Positions 19,211 through 28,013 are shown, numbered from the stretch's first letter. The stretch: DNA of 64,000 bases from JBCCGL01 sp039029275 (GCA_039029275.1 JBCCGL010000017.1:1-64000); one strand, 5' to 3'. Numbers and translations: made by a program. Notes: a model not told the origin generated them from the letters alone.

Positions 19211-19240
19211 AAAACCGCACCTGCAAAGGTGCGGTTTTTT
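19211..19240 (+). terminator. Strong Rho-independent terminator, probably bidirectional
   Basis: An 11-bp stem (AAAACCGCACC / GGTGCGGTTTT) with a 6-nt loop is followed by a T run. It ends the amt and small-protein unit. The complementary side gives GGTTTTC, so it can also end the convergent glutamine-synthetase-like gene that stops at 19263. Confidence 0.85.
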
Positions 19241-19262
19241 ATGTCCGGCGATTAACCGTTGA

Positions 19263-20606
19263 TCAATAAAAGGTCAGGTAGCGATCACGTTCCCAATCGG
19301 ATACGTGATCCATATAGTCGTTCCATTCGTCGCGTTTAAACTCCAGAAATGTTTTAGCCATTAAGCTCCCCATCACCTGCTCCGATAGGGGGTCCGCTTC
19401 GAACGCGTCGAGTGCGTCTCCGAGTGTTCGAGGCAGTCGAGTTACGTTGATTGCCGCAAGTTCCTCTGGCGTCTTTAAATACATATTGTCAGTATGCGGT
19501 GCACCGGGATCGATCTGTTGTTCGATGCCTTCCAATCCTGCTGCCAGCACCATTGCACCTCCGAGGTAAGGGTTGTTGGCGATATCAGATGCGCGGAGTT
19601 CAACGCGCCCGCCGCCCAGCGGCACGCGCACGGCGTTGGTGCGGTTGTTATTGCCAAAACAGGCAAATACCGGTGCCCAGGTAAAGCCGGACATGCTGCC
19701 TTCTTTGATCAGGCGTTTGTAACTGTTCACTGTCGGCGAAACGACAGCGCAGAGCGCGGGCAGATGCTTCAGAATGCCGCCGATAAAGTAATAACCGAGT
19801 TTACCCAGATTGCAGCGGCGCTGATCGTCGCTGGATGCGAAAAGGTTCTCACCTGTATCCTTATCGGCAAGAGACATGTTGTAGTGCGCTCCGCTGCCGG
19901 CGCGATCGCCAAACGGCTTGGGCATGAACGATGCCAGCATCCCGTTTTCGTGCGCGATCTCCTGGCACAGCAGGCGGAAAAAAACAAAGCGATCGGCCAT
20001 TTCCAGTCCCTCGAAAAAGGTGAAATCGATTTCGTACTGGCCGTTGCCGTCTTCGTGATCGTAGGAGTACACATCGAATCCGGACTGGTTTAACGCGCTG
20101 ACGATCTTGTCGAGGATATCAATGTTGTCGAGTGTGCTGCGAATATCGTACGCGGGTTTGGCGAGCACATCGCGATCGCCTATAGGCACGTATTTGCCGG
20201 TTTCGTCTTGTTGCAGCAGGTACAGTTCGGGCTCGATCCCGAAGTTAAAGCGGTAGCCCATCGCGTCTGCTTTGGTGAGAACACTTTTGAAAATATTGCG
20301 CGAACACGGCTTAAACGGTTTGCCTTCCAGATAAAGATCGCTGGCGAACCACGCGACGTCCGGTCGCCACGGGCAGACGATGACACTGTCAGGGTCTGGG
20401 TGCGGTGAGACCTCCTCATCGCTGACATCCTGCGGCACTCCGTCTAAAGCCGCACCGGTGCAGAGCTCGGAACCACCCATCATTCGGTCGAGATGCGCGA
20501 TCGGTACAGTTTTCGATTTGCACACGCCGTGTAAATCCGAATAGGAGGCAAGCGCGTACTTAACCCCTTGATCTATCAGTCTATTTTTCAAGTTATCGCT
20601 AGACAT
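19263..20606 (-). CDS. Glutamine synthetase type III-like / candidate gamma-glutamylmethylamide synthetase (first copy)
   Basis: About 447 aa from ATG 20606 (AAGG lies 5 nt upstream; a GTG two codons earlier is less likely). It has the GS fold: N-terminal beta-grasp (YALASYSDLHGVCKSKTVP), the catalytic GS domain with the FGIEPELYLL glutamate-binding strand, MPKPFGDRAGSGAHYNMSL and the ATP site GNNNRTNAVRVP. The family includes GlnT and GmaS, which ligate ammonia or methylamine to glutamate with ATP. It is flanked by two Amt transporters and is divergent from the second, which suggests a role in capturing ammonium or methylamine on entry. The choice between the two substrates cannot be made from sequence reading. 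Confidence 0.85.
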   Translation of the reverse strand: MSSDNLKNRLIDQGVKYALASYSDLHGVCKSKTVPIAHLDRMMGGSELCTGAALDGVPQDVSDEEVSPHPDPDSVIVCPWRPDVAWFASDLYLEGKPFKPCSRNIFKSVLTKADAMGYRFNFGIEPELYLLQQDETGKYVPIGDRDVLAKPAYDIRSTLDNIDILDKIVSALNQSGFDVYSYDHEDGNGQYEIDFTFFEGLEMADRFVFFRLLCQEIAHENGMLASFMPKPFGDRAGSGAHYNMSLADKDTGENLFASSDDQRRCNLGKLGYYFIGGILKHLPALCAVVSPTVNSYKRLIKEGSMSGFTWAPVFACFGNNNRTNAVRVPLGGGRVELRASDIANNPYLGGAMVLAAGLEGIEQQIDPGAPHTDNMYLKTPEELAAINVTRLPRTLGDALDAFEADPLSEQVMGSLMAKTFLEFKRDEWNDYMDHVSDWERDRYLTFY

Positions 20607-20665
20607 ATTCACCTTTTCTTAAACTCAGGGCAAAAACTGCTGCTAAGCCTAACATAACGTAAAAA

Positions 20666-20724
20666 TTCCTACTAGGAAACATAATTTCCTCACAGTTGAC
20701 TCCAAAATACTAATTGGTTAGGGT
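20666..20724 (+). promoter_or_regulatory. Promoter and upstream operator of second amt
   Basis: The palindrome TTCCTACTAGGAA (20666-20678) lies 16-17 nt upstream of a -35 TTGACT (20696-20701), followed by a 17-nt spacer and TAGGGT (20719-20724). The same arrangement with identical spacing occurs in front of glxB (23295-23353), including the shared AGGAAA and AGTTGAC blocks. Confidence 0.55.
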
Positions 20725-20815
20725 GAAAGAGCAGCAGAAAAGGCACGTTCGCACGCCGCGAGATGAATGAACTGCTGTCTCAAATGTAAACAAAAGACAT
20801 CCAAGGGGGGTTTAA

Positions 20816-22171
20816 ATGGATAATGAGTTAACGGCGCTTGGTATCATATTTACCGAGTTTTATTATTGGGTCACCGTGGTGTTTATGTTCCTAATCCACG
20901 TTGGCTTTTGTATCTATGAAGTGGCGGCCTCACGCCGTAAAAACCACGTTCACACCTTGCTGAAAAACACGATGATCGTGCCGCTGATTACGATCACGTT
21001 TTATTTTTTCGGCTGGTGGATTTACTTTGCGTTTCCCAATGGCCCGTGGATTATCGGACCGCTGGTAGAAGCACCGCACGCGGTTGCCAACAGCGAGCTG
21101 ATGGGTGCTCAGATGAATGATCCCGACGGGTGGGCCCGCATCAACGGCGTCTTTTGGGCAGCATTTCTGCTGTTTTCATGGACCGCCGGATCGATTGTTT
21201 CGGGCGCGGTAATTGAGCGCATAAAATCTTCGGGCTTCTGGATTCTTGCGGTCCTGATTGGCTCAGTGTTCTGGATTATTGACGCAGCCTGGGGTTGGCA
21301 CGCTGACGGTTGGATGGTGCAGGTACTCGGGTATCACGACGCTTATGCGTCGGGTGTCATCCACGCGATTGCCGGTGGTTTTGCTTTGGGTGTGCTGCTG
21401 GTGCTCGGTCCGCGTATTGGTAAGTTTGATGCAAACGGCAATCCGCTGAATATTGGGCCGCGCAACCCCTGGCTTGTGACGATTGGTTTATTTCTGATCT
21501 ACACCGGTTTCTGGGGTTTCTACGTGGCTTGCAACATTCCAATGTGGGACGTCCAGGCCGGTGATGGAGTGTTTTTCTCGGCGACAAATATCTATCTTGG
21601 CCCCACAACCCTATCCGCCATAACATTTAACTTTCTGATGTCGTTGTCAGGTGGCTTACTCGCAGCCTACCTGGTGTCCAAGGGCGATGCATTCTGGACG
21701 TATTCCGGGGGGCTTGCGGGCGTCATTGCCGCGTCTGCGGGTAACGATCTTTATCACCCGATTCAAGCCATGCTCATTGCCATTGTGGTCGTTCCAGTTG
21801 TCTACAAATTGCATTACTGGGTGGAGCGTAAGTTCAAAGTTGATGATGCGGTCGGTGCAGTAGCCGTGCATGGCTATGCCGGATTTCTCGGCGTGTGTAT
21901 TGCCGGGTTTATGCTGTGGGGGTACCCGTCGTCACCTAACCCCGAATACGCGACCATCAACCCGATCGGCCAATTTGTTGGTGCGCTGATTATGTTTGGA
22001 TTGCTTGGATTCCTGCCGGGTTGGATTTTCGCCAAGATTCTGAACGGGTTCGGGCTGCTCCGCATTCCCCCGTCAGTTGAAATGGCGGGTCTTGACCTGT
22101 CAAAGATGATAGCCGCAGAGGCCGATGAGCGTGCGGTGATGGAGGTCGAACTCAATAGCCTGAAAAGCTGA
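20816..22171 (+). CDS. amt: Ammonium/methylammonium transporter (Amt family), second copy
   Basis: The 451-aa protein has 11 predicted helices. Conserved pore residues are Asp175, His183 and His352 (VHGYAGFLG). It starts at ATG 20816 behind a GGGGGG Shine-Dalgarno. It resembles the first transporter over its whole length (for example TFYFFGWWIY and SGAVIERI) but has a longer loop after helix 3. A 77-aa one-TM protein follows. The promoter shares its operator with glxB, tying this copy to the glxBCD genes. Confidence 0.93.
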   Translation: MDNELTALGIIFTEFYYWVTVVFMFLIHVGFCIYEVAASRRKNHVHTLLKNTMIVPLITITFYFFGWWIYFAFPNGPWIIGPLVEAPHAVANSELMGAQMNDPDGWARINGVFWAAFLLFSWTAGSIVSGAVIERIKSSGFWILAVLIGSVFWIIDAAWGWHADGWMVQVLGYHDAYASGVIHAIAGGFALGVLLVLGPRIGKFDANGNPLNIGPRNPWLVTIGLFLIYTGFWGFYVACNIPMWDVQAGDGVFFSATNIYLGPTTLSAITFNFLMSLSGGLLAAYLVSKGDAFWTYSGGLAGVIAASAGNDLYHPIQAMLIAIVVVPVVYKLHYWVERKFKVDDAVGAVAVHGYAGFLGVCIAGFMLWGYPSSPNPEYATINPIGQFVGALIMFGLLGFLPGWIFAKILNGFGLLRIPPSVEMAGLDLSKMIAAEADERAVMEVELNSLKS

Positions 22172-22244
22172 ACAGATAGCTAATGAGAGTCGGCGCATGT
22201 AATTCGCGCCGACATAATATTAATTGCGTAAGGAGGATTGACAT

Positions 22245-22478
22245 ATGTCAACCGGAAGTTTTGAAAACTGGGCGGGCGAAATTGCCGAAATAGGCGCAAT
22301 TTACCCGTTTGAAGGCACAGAGACCATTTTGGTCATTGTGGGCGTTGTGTTCTGGATTTGGTGGCACATCAAGCAAATCGCTGATGAAAAACGTGAGTTG
22401 GAAGAAGTCGAAGCCCAACTGAAAGATAAGGAAAAGCTCCGTGAATTGATTGAAAAAGAGCACACCGGAAACGTTTAA
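22245..22478 (+). CDS. Small single-TM protein with coiled-coil tail following second amt
   Basis: 77 aa, preceded by AAGGAGG. The N-terminus (FENWAGEIAEIGAIYPF) is followed by one membrane helix (about residues 25-43, ending VFWIWW) and a highly charged, probably coiled-coil tail (DEKRELEEVEAQLKDKEKLREL). It lies 73 nt after the amt stop, with a terminator immediately after. Architecture and position match the 55-aa protein at 19018-19185, though the tail is longer. I do not recognise a named family; a role with the transporter is inferred from repeated linkage. Confidence 0.75.
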   Translation: MSTGSFENWAGEIAEIGAIYPFEGTETILVIVGVVFWIWWHIKQIADEKRELEEVEAQLKDKEKLRELIEKEHTGNV

Positions 22479-22524
22479 CCCAGTGGTACCAAAGGCACTC
22501 TTTACGGGTGCCGCCCTTTAGTTT

Positions 22525-22554
22525 GGCCGGGTCACTTTTGCCCCGGCCTTTTTT
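22525..22554 (+). terminator. Rho-independent terminator after second amt unit
   Basis: The stem GGCCGGG/CCCGGCC with a 10-nt loop is followed by six T residues. It lies about 45 nt after the small-protein stop codon. Confidence 0.85.
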
Positions 22555-22655
22555 GTTTTAAATCCGCTTCCAAAGTATGAACAAAGTTCACCGATCAAAC
22601 CGCTATACGTTATGCTCGATGACATTTTAAGTAAGGTGCACAAGGCAGGGGGCAA

Positions 22656-23282
22656 TTGAGTAAGAAGCAGCCAGCAGAAGACCCGGCGCATATTGGTTCA
22701 ACGGACGCCAGTCTTGAGCGTGCCATAGGCCGTCAGGTCAAACACTTTCGAACTCAACTCAACATGACCGTTGCGGATGTTTCCAAGCAGGCGCAGATTT
22801 CTCAGGGAATGTGGTCGAAGATCGAGAACGGTCTGACGTCACCGTCACTCGGAACCTTGAACGCAATCGCAAACGCACTGAATGTCCCTGTTACAGCGTT
22901 GTTTCGCCGCTTTGAGGAGCAGCAGCGCGACGTCACAATGGTGAAATCGGGAGAAGGATTGACCATTGAGCGCAGAGGCACGCGCGCGGGACACCAGTAT
23001 CAGTTACTTGGGCATACGGTCGGCCGACCGTATTCGGTTGAGCCGTACATTATTTCCATCACCAACGCATCGGAAGTCTTTCCTGTATTCGAACACGAAG
23101 GCATGGAACTGATTTACGTTTTGGAGGGGAGTGTGGGCTACCGTCACGGAGGAACAATTTACAAGTTGGAGCCTGGGGACTCGCTGTTTTTCGATGCAAT
23201 AGCTCCGCACGGCCCGGAGGAACTCGAAAAGCTGCCTATTCGGCTTTTGTCAGTCATCGTATCGATGAGCGACAAACCATAA
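22656..23282 (+). CDS. XRE-family transcriptional regulator with C-terminal cupin
   Basis: 208 aa from a TTG start with GGGGG just upstream. Residues of about 28-82 form a lambda-repressor-like helix-turn-helix (RTQLNMTVADVSKQAQISQGMWSKIENGLTS..., shown in part), and the C-terminal 80 residues form a cupin with GMELIYVLEGSVGYRHG and the LEPGDSLFFDAIAPHGPE motif. Such regulators sense small ligands, often amino acids or amines. It sits directly upstream of glxBCD and probably regulates them, the second amt, or both. Confidence 0.88.
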   Translation: MSKKQPAEDPAHIGSTDASLERAIGRQVKHFRTQLNMTVADVSKQAQISQGMWSKIENGLTSPSLGTLNAIANALNVPVTALFRRFEEQQRDVTMVKSGEGLTIERRGTRAGHQYQLLGHTVGRPYSVEPYIISITNASEVFPVFEHEGMELIYVLEGSVGYRHGGTIYKLEPGDSLFFDAIAPHGPEELEKLPIRLLSVIVSMSDKP

Positions 23283-23294
23283 CCAAACTTATGT

Positions 23295-23353
23295 TTCATC
23301 ATAGGAAAGTAATATTCACATGAGTTGACAGGCTGCGCACGTGTAGCTATCGT
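23295..23353 (+). promoter_or_regulatory. Promoter and upstream operator of glxB operon
   Basis: TTCATCATAGGAAA (23295-23308) lies 16 nt before -35 TTGACA (23325-23330), then a 17-nt spacer and -10 TATCGT (23348-23353). It matches the module in front of the second amt in sequence and spacing. Confidence 0.6.
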
Positions 23354-23391
23354 TAACACATCTAAATTACCGTCTCTGCGTGGAGAATTTT

Positions 23392-24291
23392 ATGTGCGGA
23401 ATTGTTGGCTTGTTTATTAAAAATCCGGCTCTCGAAAAAGAGCTGGGTCAACATCTTTCAAAGATGCTGGTCGAGATGACAGAGCGAGGCCCAGACAGCA
23501 CCGGTATTGCAATCTACAATGACTCGGCCAGCACTGGTGAAATCCGCATCACAGCACTATCAACTGCTCCGGAATACTCTTGGGAACAATTCACGCAGGA
23601 AGTGACCGAGACGTTCGGTGAGTCATCAAACGTTGAAATGAAGAGCAACCACGCGGTGATCACACTTGAGGGCGATCCCAAAAAAGTTCAGAGCTGGCTA
23701 CACGATAATCACCCCGAGCTTTATATGACCAGTTCCGGCACCAACATCACCATTTTCAAGGAAATGGGTTTGCCCAAAGATGTAATCGATCGCTTTGGTA
23801 TTGAAGAAATGAGCGGCAGTCATGCCCTGGGTCACACGCGTATGGCGACGGAAAGCGCCGTTACGACTTCTGCGTCGCATCCCTTTTCCACCGGGCAAGA
23901 CCTCTGTCTGGTGCACAACGGTTCGATGTCAAACCACAATCGCATGCGCAAGAAACTGCAAATGTACGGGGTTGAATTTCAAACTGAAAATGACACCGAA
24001 GTAGCCGCGGGTTACCTGACCTGGCGTTTGCAGGAAGGCGATACACTCGATGAGGCGCTAACCAGAGGATTCGAGGAACTGGATGGTTTTTACACATTCG
24101 CCGTGGGAACCCACGATGGATTCGCGGTCGTACGGGATCCCATCGGTGCCAAACCCGCGATACTGGCTGAGACCGACGACTGGGTGGCGATGGCCTCAGA
24201 ATTTCGCGCGATAGCGACCTTGCCGGGCGCGGAAAGCGCAAGGGTTTGGGAGCCGGAGCCGGAGAGAGTTTACAGTTGGTACCGCAACTGA
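23392..24291 (+). CDS. glxB: Class II glutamine amidotransferase subunit, GlxB / MgsA-like
   Basis: About 299 aa. I chose ATG 23392 rather than the upstream GTG at 23380, because class II amidotransferases need the catalytic cysteine at position 2 (MCGIVGLF) and GGAG sits 7 nt before this ATG. Conserved features include RGPDSTGIAIY, GHTRMATESAV and VHNGSMSNHN. It should supply or handle the gamma-amide of glutamine or gamma-glutamylmethylamide for the adjoining glutamate-synthase-like subunits. In methylotrophs the same three-gene set is MgsABC, N-methylglutamate synthase. Which reaction runs here depends on the neighbouring synthetase. Confidence 0.88.
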   Translation: MCGIVGLFIKNPALEKELGQHLSKMLVEMTERGPDSTGIAIYNDSASTGEIRITALSTAPEYSWEQFTQEVTETFGESSNVEMKSNHAVITLEGDPKKVQSWLHDNHPELYMTSSGTNITIFKEMGLPKDVIDRFGIEEMSGSHALGHTRMATESAVTTSASHPFSTGQDLCLVHNGSMSNHNRMRKKLQMYGVEFQTENDTEVAAGYLTWRLQEGDTLDEALTRGFEELDGFYTFAVGTHDGFAVVRDPIGAKPAILAETDDWVAMASEFRAIATLPGAESARVWEPEPERVYSWYRN

Positions 24292-24349
24292 GTTTGTCCC
24301 AGTCGCCATCTAAGACAGCGCCAAAAGCACTAAATCTGAGGTCACAAAA

Positions 24350-25030
24350 ATGAGTGAGATAGATCTGGATAAATCAGAGGTCCGCGATCTGAACGCAGCG
24401 TTACACGCCACCGACGGGACAAACGGCGAAAAAACCTTCAAGGTTCTCAACCCCAATGGCAAACACAATATCGCCGTGGGCATTGATGGTGAGTTGGATG
24501 TCACGATTGAGGGCCATGCCGGCCATTACGTTGGCGGTATGAACAAGCACGCCGAAATCACGGTTACCGGCAATGCCGGTGCGGGGTTGGCGGAGAACAT
24601 TATGTCCGGTTTGGTTAGAGTTAAAGGCAACTCATCGCAGTACACGGGCGCAACAGGCCGCGGTGGTCTGGTTGTGGTCGAAGGCGATGCCGCGGCACGC
24701 TGCGGAATTTCAATGAAGGGCGTTGACATAGTCGTGGGTGGCAACGTCGGCCATATGTGCGCTTTTCTCGGGCAGTCGGGCAACGTTGTTGTCTGCGGTG
24801 ATGCGGGTGATGCCTTCGGCGATTCGATCTTTGAACTCAACCTGTTCGTTCAGGGAGAGGTGAAGAGCCTGGGTACCGATTGCGAAGAGAAAGAAATGGA
24901 TGCTGAAAAATTATCCATCCTGACTGATTTGCTCAAGCGTTCTGGTATTGAAGCCGACCCTGGCAATTTCCGCGTCTATGGCCCCGGTCGAAACCTGTAT
25001 AACTTCAAAGTCGACAATGCCGTTCTGTAG
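24350..25030 (+). CDS. glxC: GXGXG-motif glutamate synthase subunit, GlxC / MgsB-like
   Basis: 226 aa forming the right-handed beta-helix found at the C-terminus of glutamate synthase alpha chains, with repeated short glycine motifs (GHAGHYVGGM, GNAGAGLAENI, GRGGLVVVEG, GNVGHMCAFLG, GDAGDAFGDS). In GlxBCD/MgsABC it is the structural subunit joining the amidotransferase and FMN subunits. It starts at an ATG, 58 nt after glxB. Confidence 0.88.
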   Translation: MSEIDLDKSEVRDLNAALHATDGTNGEKTFKVLNPNGKHNIAVGIDGELDVTIEGHAGHYVGGMNKHAEITVTGNAGAGLAENIMSGLVRVKGNSSQYTGATGRGGLVVVEGDAAARCGISMKGVDIVVGGNVGHMCAFLGQSGNVVVCGDAGDAFGDSIFELNLFVQGEVKSLGTDCEEKEMDAEKLSILTDLLKRSGIEADPGNFRVYGPGRNLYNFKVDNAVL

Positions 25031-25102
25031 GCGCTCTGTATCGGTAGTCAATTCAAATAGCGAATCTAATCGTCCTGTAGAGCAGGCCAGAAGAGGTAAG
25101 AA

Positions 25103-26428
25103 ATGAGTGACAAAGAACATCCGCAGCTACAGGAATCTGCGACCTGGACACGCGAGACGATCCGCGAAATCCAGCGAGCCGCAACCGAGGGCATTTACAG
25201 TATTCGCGGCGGCGGTGCCAAGCGTCAGGTGCCGCATTTTGATGATCTGGTTTTCCTTGGTGCCAGCATGTCGCGCTATCCACTCGAAGGCTACCGCGAA
25301 GCCTGCGACACCGATGTCAAACTCGGCACGCGCTATGCCAAAAAACCGCTGCATCTCGATATTCCGATCACGATTGCAGGTATGAGCTTTGGCGCGCTAT
25401 CCGCGCAGGCAAAAGACGCACTCGGTAAGGGCGCTGCGGCGATGAATACCAGCACTACAACCGGTGACGGCGGTATGACCCAGGAAGAGCGTGCGTCCTC
25501 GAAAACATTGGTACTGCAAATGCTGCCATCGCGCTACGGTATGAATCCGGACGATTTGCGCGCTGCAGATGCGATCGAAGTCGTCTGCGGACAGGGAGCC
25601 AAGCCTGGCGGCGGCGGTATGCTGCTGGGTCAGAAAATCAGCGATCGGGTTGCGCAAATGCGGACGCTACCTAAAGGGATCGACCAGCGCAGTGCCTGTC
25701 GCCATCCCGACTGGACCGGCCCGGATGATCTGGAAATCAAGATTGCCGAAATCCGGGAAATCACCGACTGGGAAAAACCTGTTTACGTCAAAGTCGGCGC
25801 AACCCGCACCAAGTACGATGTGCAACTGGCGGTCAAAGCGGGTGCTGATGTTGTCGTAGTCGACGGTATGCAGGGCGGTACTGCCGCAACCCAGGACGTT
25901 TTTATGGAGCACGTTGGCTTGCCGACGTTGCCCGCCGTGCGCATCGCGGTTGAAGCACTGCAGGAAATGGATATGCACCGCGAGGTTCAGCTGATTGTGT
26001 CGGGTGGCATCCGCAACGGCGCGGATGTGGCGAAGTGTATGGCCTTGGGTGCGGATGCCGTTTCAATTGGCATGGCAGCGCTGTTTGCGCTCGGGTGTAA
26101 CTCGCCAAAATACGATGAGGAGTACCGCAAAATGGGCTCGGCGGCGGGATACTATGATGCTTATCACCTGGGGCAGTGTCCCGCAGGAATTTCCACTCAG
26201 GATCCTGAACTGGCTAAACGCTTCGACGTTGAGCTGGGCGGCCGTCGTGTTGAAAATCTTCTGAAAACCATGGTGCTGGAAGCGCAAACACTGGCGCGCG
26301 CCTGCGGTAAATCTCACCTGCACAATCTGGAGCCGGAGGATCTAGTGGCCTTATCGGTAGAGGCCGCTGCAATGGCGAAAGTGCCGCTGGCGGGAACTGA
26401 CTGGTATCCCGGAAAAGGCGGGTATTAA
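25103..26428 (+). CDS. glxD: FMN-dependent glutamate synthase domain protein, GlxD / MgsC-like
   Basis: 441 aa with the glutamate synthase TIM-barrel: ITIAGMSFGALSAQAKDALGKGA, GEGG-type loop replaced by TGDGGMTQEE, KPGGGGMLLGQKIS, VVDGMQGGTAA and SGGIRNGADVAKCMALGADAVSIG. Only one cysteine of the usual C-x5-C-x4-C iron-sulphur triad remains (in GQCPAGIST); the other two positions are Tyr and Ala, so a 3Fe-4S cluster is unlikely. It makes glutamate or N-methylglutamate together with the two preceding subunits. Confidence 0.88.
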   Translation: MSDKEHPQLQESATWTRETIREIQRAATEGIYSIRGGGAKRQVPHFDDLVFLGASMSRYPLEGYREACDTDVKLGTRYAKKPLHLDIPITIAGMSFGALSAQAKDALGKGAAAMNTSTTTGDGGMTQEERASSKTLVLQMLPSRYGMNPDDLRAADAIEVVCGQGAKPGGGGMLLGQKISDRVAQMRTLPKGIDQRSACRHPDWTGPDDLEIKIAEIREITDWEKPVYVKVGATRTKYDVQLAVKAGADVVVVDGMQGGTAATQDVFMEHVGLPTLPAVRIAVEALQEMDMHREVQLIVSGGIRNGADVAKCMALGADAVSIGMAALFALGCNSPKYDEEYRKMGSAAGYYDAYHLGQCPAGISTQDPELAKRFDVELGGRRVENLLKTMVLEAQTLARACGKSHLHNLEPEDLVALSVEAAAMAKVPLAGTDWYPGKGGY

Positions 26429-26567
26429 AATGATTCAGCCGTCGGGCACGAACAGAAATATCGCGCTGGTACCGTGTGCCCGGATGATTTTTCATTGTTC
26501 GCGGTAATTCATTAATATGCAGCGGATCAATTAGCTAGTTAAACACACACAACCTGGAGGAGCAGTA

Positions 26568-27878
26568 ATGGCTGCGGTCAGTTTAGATAAAGTAGCAAAA
26601 GACAAAAAGTTAAAATATTTTCTCATCAGCTTTGTCGATCTTTTTGGCGTACTGCGCTCCAAGCTGGTTCCGGTTCGTGCGATCAAAGACATGCAAAAAG
26701 ACGGCGCCGGTTTTGCCGGTTTTGCCGCCTGGCTGGATTTGACGCCCGCAGACGCCGATATGTTTGCTGTTCCTGATCCGGACAGCCTCATTATCCTGCC
26801 ATGGCAGCGTGATGTAGGGTGGCTCGCAAGCGACTTGTACATCGATGGAAAAGAACTTGAAGCTTCCCCTCGAGTTGCGCTCAAACAGCAACTTAAAAAA
26901 GCAGCCAAAATGGGATATACCTTCAAAACCGGCGTTGAGGGTGAATACCACCTGATTAAAGAAGATGGATCAGGTATTTACGATGATCGCGATATTCAGG
27001 ACAAGCCCTGCTACGACCAAAGCGCCCTGATGCGTCGCTATGATGTGATCTCAGAAATTTGCGATGCCATGGTTGAGCTGGGTTGGGGTGCGTATCAAAA
27101 CGACCACGAAGACGCCAACGGTCAGTGGGAGATGAACTGGGAGTACGACCACGTACTGAAAACCTGCGACCGCCATACGTTCTTTAAATACATGGTTAAG
27201 CAGGTCGCGGAAAATCACGGTATGCGCGCCACCTTTATGCCCAAGCCTTTTTCCAATCTTACTGGCAACGGTTGCCACATCAACGCATCGCTGTGGGATA
27301 AGACCGGCAAAAAGAACATGTTCTCAGATGCCAAGGGCGAACTTGGCTTAAGCAAGCTGGCTTATCATTTTCTTGGCGGCGTGATCAAAAACGTGGACGC
27401 GTTGACATCAATCTTTAATCCAACCGTTAACAGCTACAAGCGTATCAATGCGCCAAGAACACTGTCAGGTGCAACCTGGTCTCCAAACACGATTACCTGG
27501 GGTGGCAACAACCGCACCAATATGGTTCGAATTCCAGAGGGCAATCGCATTGAATTTCGACTCGCCGATGGCGCGATGAATCCGTATCTGGCTCCCGCCG
27601 CGCTGTTGGCTTGTGGCCTGCAAGGTGTTAAGGACAAAGTGGACCCGGGAAAACCGTGTCATCTTGATATGTATACAGAGGGTCATAAAGTTAAAGGCGC
27701 TAAGAAATTGCCGCTGAATTTATTGGATGCACTGCGCTTAACCGACAAAAGTAAATTTGTTCGCGACGCCATGGGCGATGAGTTGATTGATGCGTACATC
27801 AAACTTCGGATGAGCGAATGGGATCGATACTGCCACCACATAACGCAGTGGGAGAGAGACAACACACTCGACTGCTAG
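26568..27878 (+). CDS. Type III glutamine synthetase GlnT / gamma-glutamylmethylamide synthetase GmaS-like (second copy)
   Basis: 436 aa with ATG 26568 behind CTGGAGGAG. GS hallmarks are present: beta-grasp LKYFLISFVDLFGVLRSKLVP, KTGVEGEYHLI, the QNDHEDANGQWEMNW block, MPKPFSNLTGNGCHINASLW and GGNNRTNMVRIP. It lies 140 nt downstream of glxD in the same direction and is followed by a terminator. In methylamine-using bacteria this position belongs to gmaS, which makes gamma-glutamylmethylamide for MgsABC. In rhizobia the equivalent is glnT. It belongs to a different subgroup from the copy at 19263-20606. Confidence 0.87.
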   Translation: MAAVSLDKVAKDKKLKYFLISFVDLFGVLRSKLVPVRAIKDMQKDGAGFAGFAAWLDLTPADADMFAVPDPDSLIILPWQRDVGWLASDLYIDGKELEASPRVALKQQLKKAAKMGYTFKTGVEGEYHLIKEDGSGIYDDRDIQDKPCYDQSALMRRYDVISEICDAMVELGWGAYQNDHEDANGQWEMNWEYDHVLKTCDRHTFFKYMVKQVAENHGMRATFMPKPFSNLTGNGCHINASLWDKTGKKNMFSDAKGELGLSKLAYHFLGGVIKNVDALTSIFNPTVNSYKRINAPRTLSGATWSPNTITWGGNNRTNMVRIPEGNRIEFRLADGAMNPYLAPAALLACGLQGVKDKVDPGKPCHLDMYTEGHKVKGAKKLPLNLLDALRLTDKSKFVRDAMGDELIDAYIKLRMSEWDRYCHHITQWERDNTLDC

Positions 27879-27913
27879 TCCGCAGTGCGAGTCAACTTAA
27901 TTCACTCTAGAAT

Positions 27914-27939
27914 GCCCGACCATCTGGTCGGGCTTTTTT
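27914..27939 (+). terminator. Rho-independent terminator after second GS gene
   Basis: Perfect stem GCCCGACC/GGTCGGGC with a 4-nt loop, followed by TTTTTT. Confidence 0.9.
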
Positions 27940-28013
27940 ATGCATAATTTGTCGCTCGTTAAGCACGGATGTTGTAGTGTTGTGGCGAGTTGACGGGTCT
28001 TGCATAAACGGTC

